Of a stretch of DNA of 64,000 bases, positions 22,839 through 33,053 are shown piece by piece. The stretch lies in NCBI RefSeq assembly GCF_000204055.1, contig NW_006768793.1, positions 525,983 to 589,982 on the forward strand, written 5' to 3'. The first letter of the stretch is position 1. Each line of letters opens with the position of its first letter. The notes beneath the pieces are model-generated. The model was not told the origin of the DNA, made no database searches, and saw only the letters and a list, made by a program, of their open reading frames with translations. Source of the stretch: Melampsora larici-populina 98AG31. Its lineage: Eukaryota > Basidiomycota > Pucciniomycetes > Pucciniales > Melampsoraceae. A program made the position numbers and the translations under genes.

Positions 22839-24373
22839 CCATACGAGGACGCTGCATCCCCCACCCAACCTATCTCTTCTGCTACCGGGTTTGGAACGAT
22901 TGGACAGGAGTCAAAGCAAGACAGGCAAGTGTCCCACTCCTTTAGGTCCTCTACCACATTGTCTGGTGTTATCCTTAAGGCGTGCTCATTCTTCCACTCC
23001 TTCTTCCAGCGGTGTAGGGAGCTTAAATAAGGGGCCATGTGCGGGACAATGTAAACAGTATGTACCAACCGGCCTACAAAGGTATCCACCTCAGCGAGTT
23101 TCCAACTCTTTCCTTCTGTCAAGAGGTCTTTTATCTGAGTTTTGCGCTGATGCAGCTTCTCTTTCGGTAGCCTCACTGTGTGCTTCGCCCCGTTCCAAAC
23201 AAACCCTAAAAACCGCTGCTCTTCTCGAAACGGGCAATTCTTCTTCGGGTTCGTCTGAACTCCCATTGACTTGCTTAGCGTTTCGATATCGTCTAGCAAA
23301 GATTTCTGGCCAGGACGACGTAGGATTAAGTTGTCATCTACCCAGTGGAAGATGACTGGAAACCCGAGCTTCTTCATTATGATCCATTTCCACGACTCTG
23401 CCGGTGCTCCGAATACACCACAGCTGGCCACACCTCCAAACCCCACGGCCATATCGATCCAAACTCTACCTCTAAAGTCCACAATTACCAGGAATCGTCT
23501 CTGGGAGGGGTGTACGCCCAGCTGTCTATAGGCTTTGGCCCAATCGACAAGAGCCAACTCCCACTCTCCTGGGTTCGCAGCCAGGAAGCGTGCGACTGTC
23601 TTGAAATCATCCCACCTTGTTTTGTAGTTTTTCTTGTCGACAAAGGAGTTCACCAAAGGGACATTAGGGTCGCGTTTGGGGTAGGAAAGGTCGTTGATAA
23701 GTCTCAACGAGCCGTCGCTATTGACGGCACTACCCATAGGGTTTGAGCGGAAGAAACCATATTGTGCAAACACGTCATCGTGAGTATAAGGACCAAACAG
23801 TCTACCTGCTAGCAGTTCCCGCTCTATTGTCTTCTCTATCTCGTCCTGTACCTCCAAGGCTGACGAGTGGTTTTCTGGTGTGTACCAAGGGAGATCTCCT
23901 ATTGTATGCTGAGGTATTCCCAAGCAGAAGCCCTCCCTGAAACCATCTAGAATGTACGGTATGTCTTCCTTTAGGCCAGTTTCCTCCATCAGTACTCTGC
24001 ATCGTTCTAAGTTCATCTCTGTTCTCACCGGTGCCGGCCAAAGACCCACTCCAGCCACCTTGAACGTCTCCCTGTCCTTCAGCGGCAGGATCTTCTTAAT
24101 TGGCTCTAGGTTCGAGTTGTCTGATGAATATTCGGAACTCAAGCTATCTGATTCGGTCTCCCGAGTCGTGCCACCTGTAAGCCCCCCTCGCTCTCTGGTT
24201 ACTCTTCCTGTATCTGAAGGTTCAGGATCTATACGATTAACCTGGGGCACCATTCCGTCCAGGAGTCCGGGGCTTAAGGCTGTGTAATCAGAGAGCCAGG
24301 TACAAGTGTGGGAGGGGGGGGGTTTGAGGCAACGGCAAAGCCAGAAAAGGAAGCAAGGGTGCGTGAGAACCAT
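22839..24373 (-). CDS. reverse transcriptase / RNase H N-terminal part of the Ngaro-like element
   Basis: Long open frame with DIRS-type RT motifs: LRLINDLSYPKRD, WELALVDWAKAYRQLGVHP, IDMAVGFGGVASCGVFG and the catalytic box FHWVDDNLILR, where W-V-D-D replaces the usual YxDD. The thumb and connection follow (KNCPFREEQRFLGFVWNGAKH), then the start of RNase H (IGWVGDAASSYG). There the frame ends at a clear donor (GTGAGC at 22838-22833) and resumes after an acceptor at 22739, so a 100-base intron splits the RNase H domain. The 5' end is uncertain; the ATG at 24373 is the first in frame, but a spliced start from gag is possible. Synthesises cDNA from element RNA. Confidence 0.85.
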
Positions 24374-24703
24374 CTCAGTTTCCTTTCATCTCTAACAACC
24401 AGTCACCAGCTAATGGTCTTGGTACAGAACAAATTAAGCACAGACATGAAGCTCCTGCCACCAGTATCTCTTAATGGAACAATAGAAGGTGTTAATCTAA
24501 GGAGGAGTCGTACCAAACAACAAATGTGCACAACCAGGACGGAGCGGCCCATCATGTCATCCGTAACAAGACGAAAGCGACGTATCAACACGCCCGTAGT
24601 ACGTTAAAGTATGGGTTTCACAATTGCAGGAGTGAGGGGAGGAAAGGTAGTAGCAGGAGTGTCAGTTACTCATTCTTGCTCACACCCGCTCATGAGAAGT
24701 AGC

Positions 24704-26260
24704 TCACCAAGCTCCATTCTCTCCGCCTTTCTGGCTCTTCCCACCCTTATGGGTCCCACTCTGCCTGGTCGCGTGTTGCTGACCCTGGGCCACCCAGTCC
24801 TGACCCGTTTGGTTTGACTGCTGTAGCGGTTGGCTCTTTTGGTACTGGTACTGGCCAGAGCCTCCGTAACCTCCTGTCCGACCCCTATTTCCTCCTCTCT
24901 TCTTTTTCTGAAACCTTCCTGAACCTCCGCTTCCACTCTCCTTTTCCTTTGCTTGGCCATCGGTTTGAATTTTCGAAGTGCTCGCTACCGGGGTCTGAGT
25001 CGCTCGAGGTTCTCCAGTGACAAAGTCATATCCGAATTTTGGTTGGCCTGGGGCGTACGGATTGGTCTCGAATTTCAAGTCTCCAGCCGTCTCACAATCC
25101 CATTGGGCCTGTCTAGCCGCCAGTTTCAAGACCCCTTTAGGTAAGACTACTCGGTCTAACTTCTTTCCCCGTTTGCCGTTTTTCTTGGTCTCGTAGATGA
25201 TCTTCGAACGCTTCCTGGAGATGGCCGTGCGGATAGCCAAGTGGTACCTTAGGCCCACCATCCAACACTTGTATTGCACCATCAAGCAGTTCACCACCTC
25301 CTTGTGCTTAGTAATATACTTAGCGTAGGCATCGTGGCCATAGACCTCCACCGCGTATCTTGATTCCAAATCACAAGCCATCACAAAGTCTCCGTACGAC
25401 ATTTGTTTTTCTTGGTCTCTCTCAGAGATCTCAGCGTTGATGCCTGTCTTCCAATCTTTAGAACCATCATTTACCGCGGAGTGAAAAGCGCTGATGTAAG
25501 AACGTTGGAAGACTGATAACGGTACGTATTTCTTGAATTTCTTGAAGGCCTTATCCCAATTATCTGGGAGGTCTGGGAGGTCCAGGCCAGAAATCGTCTC
25601 TGCTCCTCCAAACCCAAATTTCTTCTTCTTCAACTTCTTCCCCTTATCCGCGTCAGATGACTCTGATGATGAGCTGGATGAATCCGATGACTCAGACGAG
25701 CTCGAGGAGAGTGAAGAATCAGACAAAAGGGAACGTCTCTTTGGTTTCCCTGATTCCGAGGAGGAATCCGACGTGGATGATGTCGAAGGTGATTCATCCG
25801 AACTATCCAAAGATGAAGAGCTTGTGTCTGAACTCGAAGGTGAGTTTTTTCTCCTCCGTTTCTTTGACCTCTTCGAACTACCCTTTCTCTTCTTCTTCTT
25901 CGATTTACTAGCTGCCTTCTTAGACTCCTTCTTTTCCTTTGCTCTTTTCTCTTCTCTACTTTTCTTCTTAGCTTCCTTCAGCTCCTCTGCTAACCTAGCT
26001 GTTTTCGCCTCCTTCTTCAATTTCCTAGCTTCTTCTTCTCTCAACTCTGACTGCAGAGCCTTGATCGTACTCAAGTCTTCGTTGTCAATCGCGTAGAGAA
26101 GGCGATCCATAAGGGTTCCTGACTTGCCCGGTTTCCCTGCCTCTGAAGAATGTTTCGTCTTCTCTACTCTCGACTCCAGAGTCCCTCTGTCTTGGCCAGA
26201 CAAGAGGTCGGGTGCTATCGAAACCACGACAAACAAAAGCCCAATCCTGGGAAGAAACAT
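24704..26260 (-). CDS. Gag-like protein of the Ngaro-like element, main segment
   Basis: About 518 residues from the ATG at 26260. N-terminal coiled-coil, Lys/Glu-rich (EELKEAKKKSREEKRAKEKK), then a long Ser/Asp/Lys low-complexity block (SSSDTSSSSLDSSDESPSTS). A globular part follows: FKKYVPLSVFQRSYISAFHS, MACDLESRYAVEVYGHDAY and NCLMVQYKCWMVGLRYHLAI. The C-terminal tail is Gly/Gln/Lys-rich (GNRGRTGGYGGSGQYQYQK), as expected for RNA binding, but has no CCHC knuckle. In this position of a DIRS-like element the nucleocapsid protein is expected; the call rests on context and composition. The real N-terminus may come by splicing from the segment at 26557-27153. Confidence 0.7.
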   Translation of the reverse strand: MFLPRIGLLFVVVSIAPDLLSGQDRGTLESRVEKTKHSSEAGKPGKSGTLMDRLLYAIDNEDLSTIKALQSELREEEARKLKKEAKTARLAEELKEAKKKSREEKRAKEKKESKKAASKSKKKKRKGSSKRSKKRRRKNSPSSSDTSSSSLDSSDESPSTSSTSDSSSESGKPKRRSLLSDSSLSSSSSESSDSSSSSSESSDADKGKKLKKKKFGFGGAETISGLDLPDLPDNWDKAFKKFKKYVPLSVFQRSYISAFHSAVNDGSKDWKTGINAEISERDQEKQMSYGDFVMACDLESRYAVEVYGHDAYAKYITKHKEVVNCLMVQYKCWMVGLRYHLAIRTAISRKRSKIIYETKKNGKRGKKLDRVVLPKGVLKLAARQAQWDCETAGDLKFETNPYAPGQPKFGYDFVTGEPRATQTPVASTSKIQTDGQAKEKESGSGGSGRFQKKKRGGNRGRTGGYGGSGQYQYQKSQPLQQSNQTGQDWVAQGQQHATRQSGTHKGGKSQKGGENGAW

Positions 26261-27145
26261 CGTCAGGACCAACTACCCCTCTGGTATGGGACGGGTAAGT
26301 TTCTCTTCATTCAATCGCGTGAGAATGGATCTAAGTTCATTCACAGTCTCTTTAGACCGGAGTCCTCTAGGGTCTCATCACCAGTTGGCCAGTCCGATCA
26401 CAACAATCCTTTTGTTATGAGAAATTCCAGCACCTATATTGGTCAACCCTTTTGAGGGGGATCCGCTATTGGGTCATCAAGTGATCAACTCCGCGGCTAC
26501 CACCGAACTTAATCGGGAGCCAGGCGGGAGTTTTGGGAGCTACTGGAGCTACTACCTTACATGGACTGGAGCCCCTCAATGGGTCTACAACTGTCTAACC
26601 CAAGGGTTTTGAAGGATGGGGGAAGGGGGGGGGCGGGAGGGGAGGGGACATGGTAGGACAGTAGCTTACGTAAGTCCTCCTCTATTAGGTATTTGTATGA
26701 TTTCCTTAAATCTACTAAGCTTTTGCTATCTGAGGCTGATTCCTCTTTCCTCCTATCTTTCCCTTTCCCCTTATCCTCCTTCTTCTTCTTCTTCTTCTTT
26801 GCGGGTTTTCTCTTCTTCTTTCTGTCCTTTTCTCCTTCAGTACTCAACTCATCAACATCAGAGGACTCGCTATCACCTTCTATTCCGATGTCGAAGGCCG
26901 TATCTTCAACTCTTTCCTCTTCGATTACCTCGGTAGTTATCGGGTTTCCAATCCCGGAAGATTCCTTGGTGATAGTCGAGGCGATCTGGTGACTATTCGC
27001 CGCAGGGGTCATTTGGCTTCCTAGTCCAGGAGGGGCTCCTAGGTTCGAGTCGAGACCAGGCTCCTGCGTATCTAGACCTTCCATAGGGGGAACCCGGGAA
27101 TTTGCTCTCCTCGAGCGAACTTCTGCTTGTTCCTTAAGTCTCTGT

Positions 27146-27153
27146 GCATGAGC
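27146..27153. repeat. target-site duplication, left copy, hAT element 2
   Basis: GCATGAGC, repeated exactly at 29674-29681. A third chance copy at 27158-27165 lies just inside the element, so the boundary could be argued, but only this choice restores the gag frame. Confidence 0.8.
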
Positions 27154-29673
27154 CAACGCATGAGCCGACCCGCCGCAAAAAGCGGTGGCGGAGCGGTGAC
27201 GGGGCGACCCGCCCCGTTGCCGCTACACGATTTTTTGTGCAGAGGGCCCAAGCGTCCCGTCACCGCCGCGGCCAAAAAATTTGGTATGTAGCGGGACCCG
27301 GACTTGGCGAGGCGAGTCAAAAGGACGCCCCGCAGCCGCCTCTCAGAGCGGTATGCAGCGGGAGCAACCCTAATAGAATTTGGTCCCGTTTTGAGACTAA
27401 CCAAAGCTAGTACTTAAAACACACTATCAACCCTCAATAGCCATTGAGTCAAGTCATCTGATTTCCAAAGGAACACCCGGAACACCCTCGATCCTGCCTA
27501 CAGCCTCTTCAAAGACCCTCAATCAATACTCTACCTATTTCAATTCGATAGACAGGCCAATTCGTTAGGATACTTCTTCTTATCCAAAGTCTAATTAGCC
27601 GATTTATCATATCAACAAGAAAGGAAACATCACAGACATCACAGTGGTATGTCATTTCTTTCGATATCTTACATTTCTGTCATTTCAAAGTTAGGTATTG
27701 ATTGCACCTTGTTTGGATCGTATTGTCTTTATTGAGTTTGCCCTCCGATTGTCTTCCGGTTTTCTGTGGATGGAAGGAGAAGCAAGATGCCTGGGCCCTG
27801 TTTTATGATTTCTGACTTCTACATAAGGTGAGTCCTCTTGATGAATCTGTTGTTCCCCAGTTGGACTTCTTTCACAAATCGTTTTCTTAAAAAAAACTTG
27901 CAATCATCTGACTATCTTGAATCTATCTAATTTTTTTGTCGTTTAATCATCTAGTTTGAATCTTGATAGCTTATATACCATGTCGAAGTCGAACTCTACC
28001 CTTGAACCTCCTGCTTCTCCTACTAGTACCCGTCCTAATCTGCGTCCAAGAAGTCCTACTGGTCCTAGACCAGGCTTCGTGATACAATCTCCTGACTCAC
28101 GAGTCGCTGTTTGTCGTCCGTTGAGTGATATTGAGTTTGATTTAACTCATAGCCCCTTTCATCCAAATCCAGATCAAGTCAAATCCGATGAGGAATCTGT
28201 TTCTGTTGTGGAAATCACCGATGCCACTGAAATCCTGTCTTTGATGCTACCTAAGAAAAAGAAGAATGCCAGGAAGGTTCAACAACCCAAAGCCAAGTCT
28301 CCTCGTCGGGGTGCCAGAGGTCGTCCGAGAGGATCTGGTGCTTCATCCGGTTTACCTCGAGGGCCTGCAAAGAAACAAAAGAAAGCAATCTCTCCGACTC
28401 TTGTAAGTTGTTCATTCCTATCAATCTTTTCAGATCTTTTTCAATCATTTTTCTAAGTCTTTCATTTTCTCTCTCTCGTCTAGACTGGCGTCCCAGCTTG
28501 CATTGATGTTGATCAAGACTCGGACATAGAGATTGTTGAAAGTGCTGGAGTCCGCCGTGCTCAACTCGGACGGGTCTCAAAGCTTTTAGAGTATTATTAC
28601 CCTCCAACTCATATCAAAGGGGAGGTAAGCTTATTTTCTTCCACCATCCTCATCGACAAGACTTACCTAGAAATGTTTCTCTATCTCTGGATTTTAGGTA
28701 GGAGATGATCCTCGATTGTTTCAGTGTAGGTGGTGCAAGGCCACATTCACGCGTGGCCTTCGCACACACTACAATCTTTACGCTCATCGGGATGGCGCTA
28801 AAGGACGCGCAGCCTGCCCTCGCAGAGCCAACACGGTTCAGTCAGGCTGCAACCTTCCTCGCACCTGGGCTCAAGAACAAATCGATATGTTGGCAGAATC
28901 GAACGAAGCAACTGGCCAACCCACTCTTGACTCCTTTTTAGCTCAAGCAACTTTCAGCATCGATCTTTGCAACACGATTCTTGTCATTTGGATCTTGAAG
29001 CATGCTCTCCCATTCAACCGCTTCTATGACATGCCACTCTGTGCAGCCTTCAAGCTGGCCAACCGACGAGCTGAATTAAGAACCCCAACCTGGGCCGCTG
29101 GTGTAGCTAAGGATTTATATCAGAGCTTGAGTTCCACAGTGATCTCTTTGGTATATGTAAGTTTGACTTCCTCTTACTTACTCAAAACTCGTCTTCCATC
29201 TATCAATCAGATTTTGATTTCTTCATTTTTCAACTTCCATCTTATATCTTCATCTTCATCTTTTTCTCATTCCATTCATCTTTATCTTCATCTCTAGGAT
29301 AATCCCGGTAAATTTTCTCTTGTACACGACGTCTGGACAACAAAGGGCAACCGATACGCCTTTATCGGTGTCTCGGCCAACTTCATCGACAGCAATTGGA
29401 ACTATCGAACCATTCACTTATCATTGAAGCTTGTTGCCTGGAACAAGTATGGGTCACTTCTAGCGCGACCGGTGGCTAGATTCTTGATAGCAAACAATCT
29501 ACACAAGAAGATAAGTACAATCCTTCCATTATTTGTAAAACTTCTCGCAGGTAGACTGATATTTTCAATTTTTGCTCAATTACATGTTAGGTCAGACTAC
29601 TGACTCCGGTTCTAACAACAACACCATGGCAAGGGAGATGGAAGTTATGTTCTCGCGGAGCGCTTCAGGCGTT
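27154..29673 (+). mobile_element. internally deleted hAT transposon (element 2) inside Ngaro gag
   Basis: 2.52 kb between 8-bp duplications. The left end CAACGCATGAGCCGACCCGC and the right end (reverse complement AACGCCTGAAGCGCTCCGC) match each other and the ends of element 1. A GC-rich subterminal zone at 27168-27380 is full of GCGG/CCGC words. The 3' half of the transposase gene is gone: the right TIR (GCGGAGCGCTTCAGGCGTT) follows directly on the codons for EVMFSR. So the element lost everything between mid-gene and its right end but kept both ends. It could have moved only with transposase from elsewhere. Confidence 0.85.
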
Positions 29674-29679
29674 GCATGA
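27980..29679 (+). pseudogene. hAT transposase, N-terminal half, exons intact
   Basis: Five exons with clean junctions: 27980-28402, 28484-28624, 28698-29156, 29298-29514 and 29591-29679. Product of about 440 residues: a Ser/Pro-rich N-terminus; a basic AT-hook-like patch (SPRRGARGRPRGSG); a BED-type zinc-finger exon (FQCRWCKATFTRG and YNLYAHRDGA); a helical region (LCNTILVIWILKHALPFNRF); and the start of the catalytic RNase-H-like domain (VHDVWTTKGNRYAFIGVSAN). No internal stop up to the deletion. The stop codon TGA lies in the target-site duplication, not in the element. It lacks the catalytic remainder and the dimerisation domain. Whether a DNA-binding fragment is made is open. Confidence 0.85.
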
Positions 29680-29681
29680 GC
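29674..29681. repeat. target-site duplication, right copy, hAT element 2
   Basis: GCATGAGC, identical to 27146-27153. Confidence 0.8.
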
Positions 29682-29819
29682 TTTCTTCCTCTCTTCTTCT
29701 TGAGTGATTGATTCGATCATTCTTCTTGATTGATATTTTGGGGTAGTCAAAGATTTCTTCTTCAACTGTCTCCACATCCACCTAATTGTATCCTTCTATT
29801 CTTGAATATAATTTCTTTA

Positions 29820-30075
29820 TTTTTTCGAATTTTCTATAAAGGAGGGAGCTTTATAGAAAAGGAGGAACTTGCTAAAGAGATGCAGGTGCTGAGATGAAGA
29901 GAATGTGAAGAGAGGAAATTTTCTCGTCTTCCATTTCTTCTAAATTTACCTGAGACTCGAGACCTGTCCTCACCCAGTCTCGTGTCACATGTGTGAATCT
30001 TGAGCGCACCTGTCACTCCTCTCTCTCTTAGGAATGGACCTCAGTGTGCAACCGCAGGCTCCAGCACACTAACAA
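29820..30075 (-). repeat. split direct repeat A1 (5' terminus of Ngaro-like element)
   Basis: 256 bp, one G/A difference from 20191-20446. The outer edge at 30075 is the element's 5' end. It probably holds the promoter and leader for gag, which starts about 40 bases further in. Confidence 0.9.
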
Positions 30076-30734
30076 TTTTCAGCTAGTTTACAAGGAAAAA
30101 ATCACCTGTATTCATTATAAGAAGTGCTGTACATCATATCATTGCGTCATTGATCACTTTTAGCTGTGAAAATTACATCATTTATTAGTAACAAAATCAT
30201 TACATTGCGTCATCATAGGGTTTTTAGGGATTTCTGGGCGGATTTGATTGGTTTTGAGGCTGTTGACCATTGTAAAAGTTGGAGTACATTGTTATATATA
30301 CTTTGAGATGATTCTGGGACTGTTGTTCCCCTTTTTTCTTCATCATCTACGCAGTTATTATTTTGTTTATCATCATAAACTTATTTTAATAGTACCTGGT
30401 CACTTAAATACGCCCTTTATTATAGCTATAAAGAGAAATTTACTTTAGTTTTATAGTCAAAAAGACTTATATATCACAAAGATATTGCTTATTTTCTTCA
30501 GTTATCATTTGGGAATAACACTATAGCAGTGTTGATAGTAATAAAAATTGTGCTTTGAAGTTAAAAATTTGTGTGAAAGTTATATTTCTCTGGTGCCTTA
30601 TCTGTACTCAATACAACAGTGCCTTTTCCTGATTGTGTTGTTTTAGAAGAGCAGTCTCAGACAACTTCTACTAGTCATTATATTAGTAGATTATCCTCTT
30701 CCAGCTCTGTATAACCCTTGTTGGGTTATAAGTT
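30076..30734. other. non-coding AT-rich spacer
   Basis: Between the Ngaro-like element and the Harbinger-like element. Very AT-rich, no supported frame, no repeat noticed apart from a short TATAACCC/GGGTTATA palindrome at 30711-30730. Confidence 0.5.
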
Positions 30735-31117
30735 CTACAGCGGGCGTAAAATGATACCCGCTAAGCCAATTAATTGGCCGCTAAACCGCTAATAGCGACT
30801 TAGCGGCCTTTTGCACTTAAAACATGTTTTTTTTGATAGCTAAGCTCTTGGCTTAGCTTAGCGCAAACCCGCTAAGAGCACCCGCACTCGTTTGCGGTTG
30901 TTAATGCTGTCGCGTGTGGTAACAACCTCAACACTAAGTCAAAAATTACTTAACTTGTTGTAATTTCACACTTGTGTCAAAGTATTGGCACAGTAAGTTA
31001 GTCAACTTGAGAGATAAATCAAGTTTCCACACCAATGCAAAGTTTACAAACTCAAAATACACATCATCCCCTTGTTTCCACAATCCACCACCCAATTCAC
31101 GCGACTTTTTTCAATAG

Positions 31118-32406
31118 ATGGCAAGCGCATTCATCTCAAGATACCTCAAGAGAGCACAAGAGTTGATTCAAGAGGACCTAGATGATCAGGATGAAGACCT
31201 TGGATTAGACAATCCCCTCAATGAGAGTGATGATGAACACCCAAAGAAAAGAATGGTATATACAGATCAAGAAGAAGCCAATGCAAACCTTACCAGAGAC
31301 TACCTTTCCCCAAACCCAAGATACAACAAGGAAACCTTTCAATGTCAATTCCAGATGCCCAGCAACATGTTCAAAGACATATGTACCCGGCTAGTCCAGC
31401 ATGATAAGTACTGGGAACAAAGACATGTGAGCATCCATCCAGTTGACTTTTGTTTAACAACTTGTTTTTTTAACTTCTCATTCATACTTTGTTTGATTAG
31501 GATTGTACAGGAAGATTAGGCTTATCACCTGAGCAGAAGGTCACTGTAGCTCTACGTCAGCTTGCGTATGGAGTACCTGCAGACTCAACTGACAAGTATC
31601 TAAAGATAGCTGAATCTACGTCTCTCAAAGCTCTGAAGAAATTTTGTGACACAATCATTGACATCTATGGTCCTGAATTTTTAAGAACCCCAACGGAGGA
31701 AGAATTAATTACTATTTCAAAAGAATAAAAGGTGTGAGGTTTTCCTGGTTGTAAAGGATCCATAGATGGAATGCATTGGGCATGGGAAAACTTCCCAAGT
31801 GCTTGGCAAGGATGGTATCAAGGCAAGAAGAAATTACCAAGTATATCATTAGAAGCAGTGGCTTTGAAAATCTGCAGAATTTGGCACACTTTTTTTGGAT
31901 CACCTGGATCTCTCAACGAAATCAACATCCTGAATTCAAGCCCTTTGTTTGACAAGTTTCTCTCGGGTATGTTCATACCCATTCTTTCACTCAATGAGAT
32001 ATTATGTCATTGACTTATTTGTTCATGTATCTGCATAGGAATGGAAGATAATCTTCACTTTGAAGTTAATGGAAATGAATACACACATGGTTACTATTTA
32101 GCAGACGGTATCTACCCCTTGTGGCCGGTGCTAATCAAATTGATTCGACATCGGGGTGATGCTGCAACATCTCTCTTTGCCAAAAGACAGGAAGCTGCAA
32201 GAAAAGACATTGAACAAACCTTTGGAATTCTTCAGGCTTGTTGGTTGATCATCAAGCAACCAGGTCGACTTTGGGGGATGCACAATCTCAGGAAGATTAT
32301 GTATTGCTGCATTATACTACATAGCATGGTGGTTGAAGAAAGAGTGGAAATAGATCCTATTGTCAAAGACTACAACAGTCAAGTACAGGTGGTACCTAAT
32401 ATCTGA
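31118..32406 (+). pseudogene. PIF/Harbinger-type DDE transposase, inactivated
   Basis: Three exons: 31118-31426, 31501-31966 and 32039-32406. Signatures of the plant-transposon/DDE-4 family are GFPGCKGSIDGMHWAWENFP (first Asp), AVALKICRIWHTFFGSPGS, EINILNSSPLFDKFLSG, YYLADGIYPLWPVLIK and KDIEQTFGILQACW (catalytic Glu). The N-terminal part is acidic and ends in a helix-rich region (LSPEQKVTVALRQLAYGVPA). Two in-frame stops (TAA and TGA, near 31726-31737) sit just before the catalytic core. The second catalytic Asp, usually in NDIN, is Glu here (NEIN). The enzyme cannot be made intact or be active as written. Confidence 0.85.
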
Positions 32407-32529
32407 AATCCTTGTCTTGGATCATCACTTACCAATATGATCCAGGCATCTCAAGAGCTTTGGGATAGTGATATGCATCTGAGATTGACTTGGGATCTCA
32501 TCACAGCTGGATGGTTGGTACAGGGAGGT

Positions 32530-33053
32530 TTATAGACAAGCAAATAAAAATCTCATTTCAACAGTTATAAAAAGCCATGTTGAAGACCATTGAAAGTTTG
32601 AAAACAAATGTATATAGTCAAAATCCTTTTTCATAGCTCCCTCCTAAGGTCAAATGAGATACAAAAATTGATTCAGAATCCTTATGAAACAATTCAAACC
32701 ACAAGAAATGAATCTAAATTGAAACTGTTATAAAACCAATCTACAAAATAAGAAATTGATTTGCAAGTAATAAGAAATTGATCCAAATCAATTCAACAGT
32801 ACAACTGTTCTAAGCCTGTTCCATAAGATAAGAAAACAATCTTGATCAATCTAGAATTGATTTTATGATCAATCTAATATCTATATAATCACAAAGTAAA
32901 GTAGAACAATCTCTCAATCAACATTGAATAAAGAGAAGCAGACAGTCAAATAAAAGACTTACCTTTGAGTTCAATGACTTGGAATAGCTACACGACATCA
33001 GAGCCTTCTGCTTCCTGCTTCTCATACTTGAGAAGTATTTGAGCCTGCATTTT
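32530..33053. other. non-coding spacer inside the Harbinger-like element
   Basis: Lies between the convergent ends of the transposase and the Myb/SANT-type gene. AT-rich with repeated 'caatctagaattgat' words near 32840-32870. No frame supported. Confidence 0.5.

Larger units (their letters stand above)
26557..29777 (-). pseudogene. N-terminal Gag segment of the Ngaro-like element, split by a hAT insertion
   Basis: Two pieces that belong together. 29777-29682 encodes a basic start (MWRQLKKKSLTTPKYQSRRM... ERKKAHA), and 27153-26557 continues in the same frame from the shared codons AHA with QRLKEQAEVRSRR. The second piece goes on to an acidic stretch and a Lys block (KKKRKPAKKKKKKKEDKGKG). The break is exactly the hAT element 27154-29673 with its 8-bp duplication, so the frame was open when the hAT arrived. 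Near 26660 a donor-like GTAAGC after EEDL suggests that this segment is spliced to downstream gag. The function of this part is unknown. Confidence 0.7.
19891..30075 (-). mobile_element. Ngaro/DIRS-type tyrosine-recombinase retrotransposon, with nested hAT
   Basis: Read on the minus strand the order is A1 (30075-29820), gag, reverse transcriptase, RNase H, tyrosine recombinase, B1 (20732-20447), A2 (20446-20191), B2 (20176-19891). Split direct repeats of the form A1-ORFs-B1-A2-B2 define the Ngaro group of DIRS-like elements, which integrate with a tyrosine recombinase instead of an integrase and therefore leave no duplication. A1 and A2 differ at 1 of 256 bases, and B1 and B2 at 2 of 286, so insertion is recent. 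Without the 2.5-kb hAT inserted in gag the element is about 7.7 kb. I see no methyltransferase domain, which fits Ngaro better than DIRS1. The coding part carries stops and a frameshift, so this copy is inactive. Confidence 0.9.

Noticed and set aside
25533..26096. Long plus-strand frame rich in Asp, Glu, Ser and Phe
   Set aside because: It is the antisense shadow of the Lys/Ser-rich gag gene on the minus strand.
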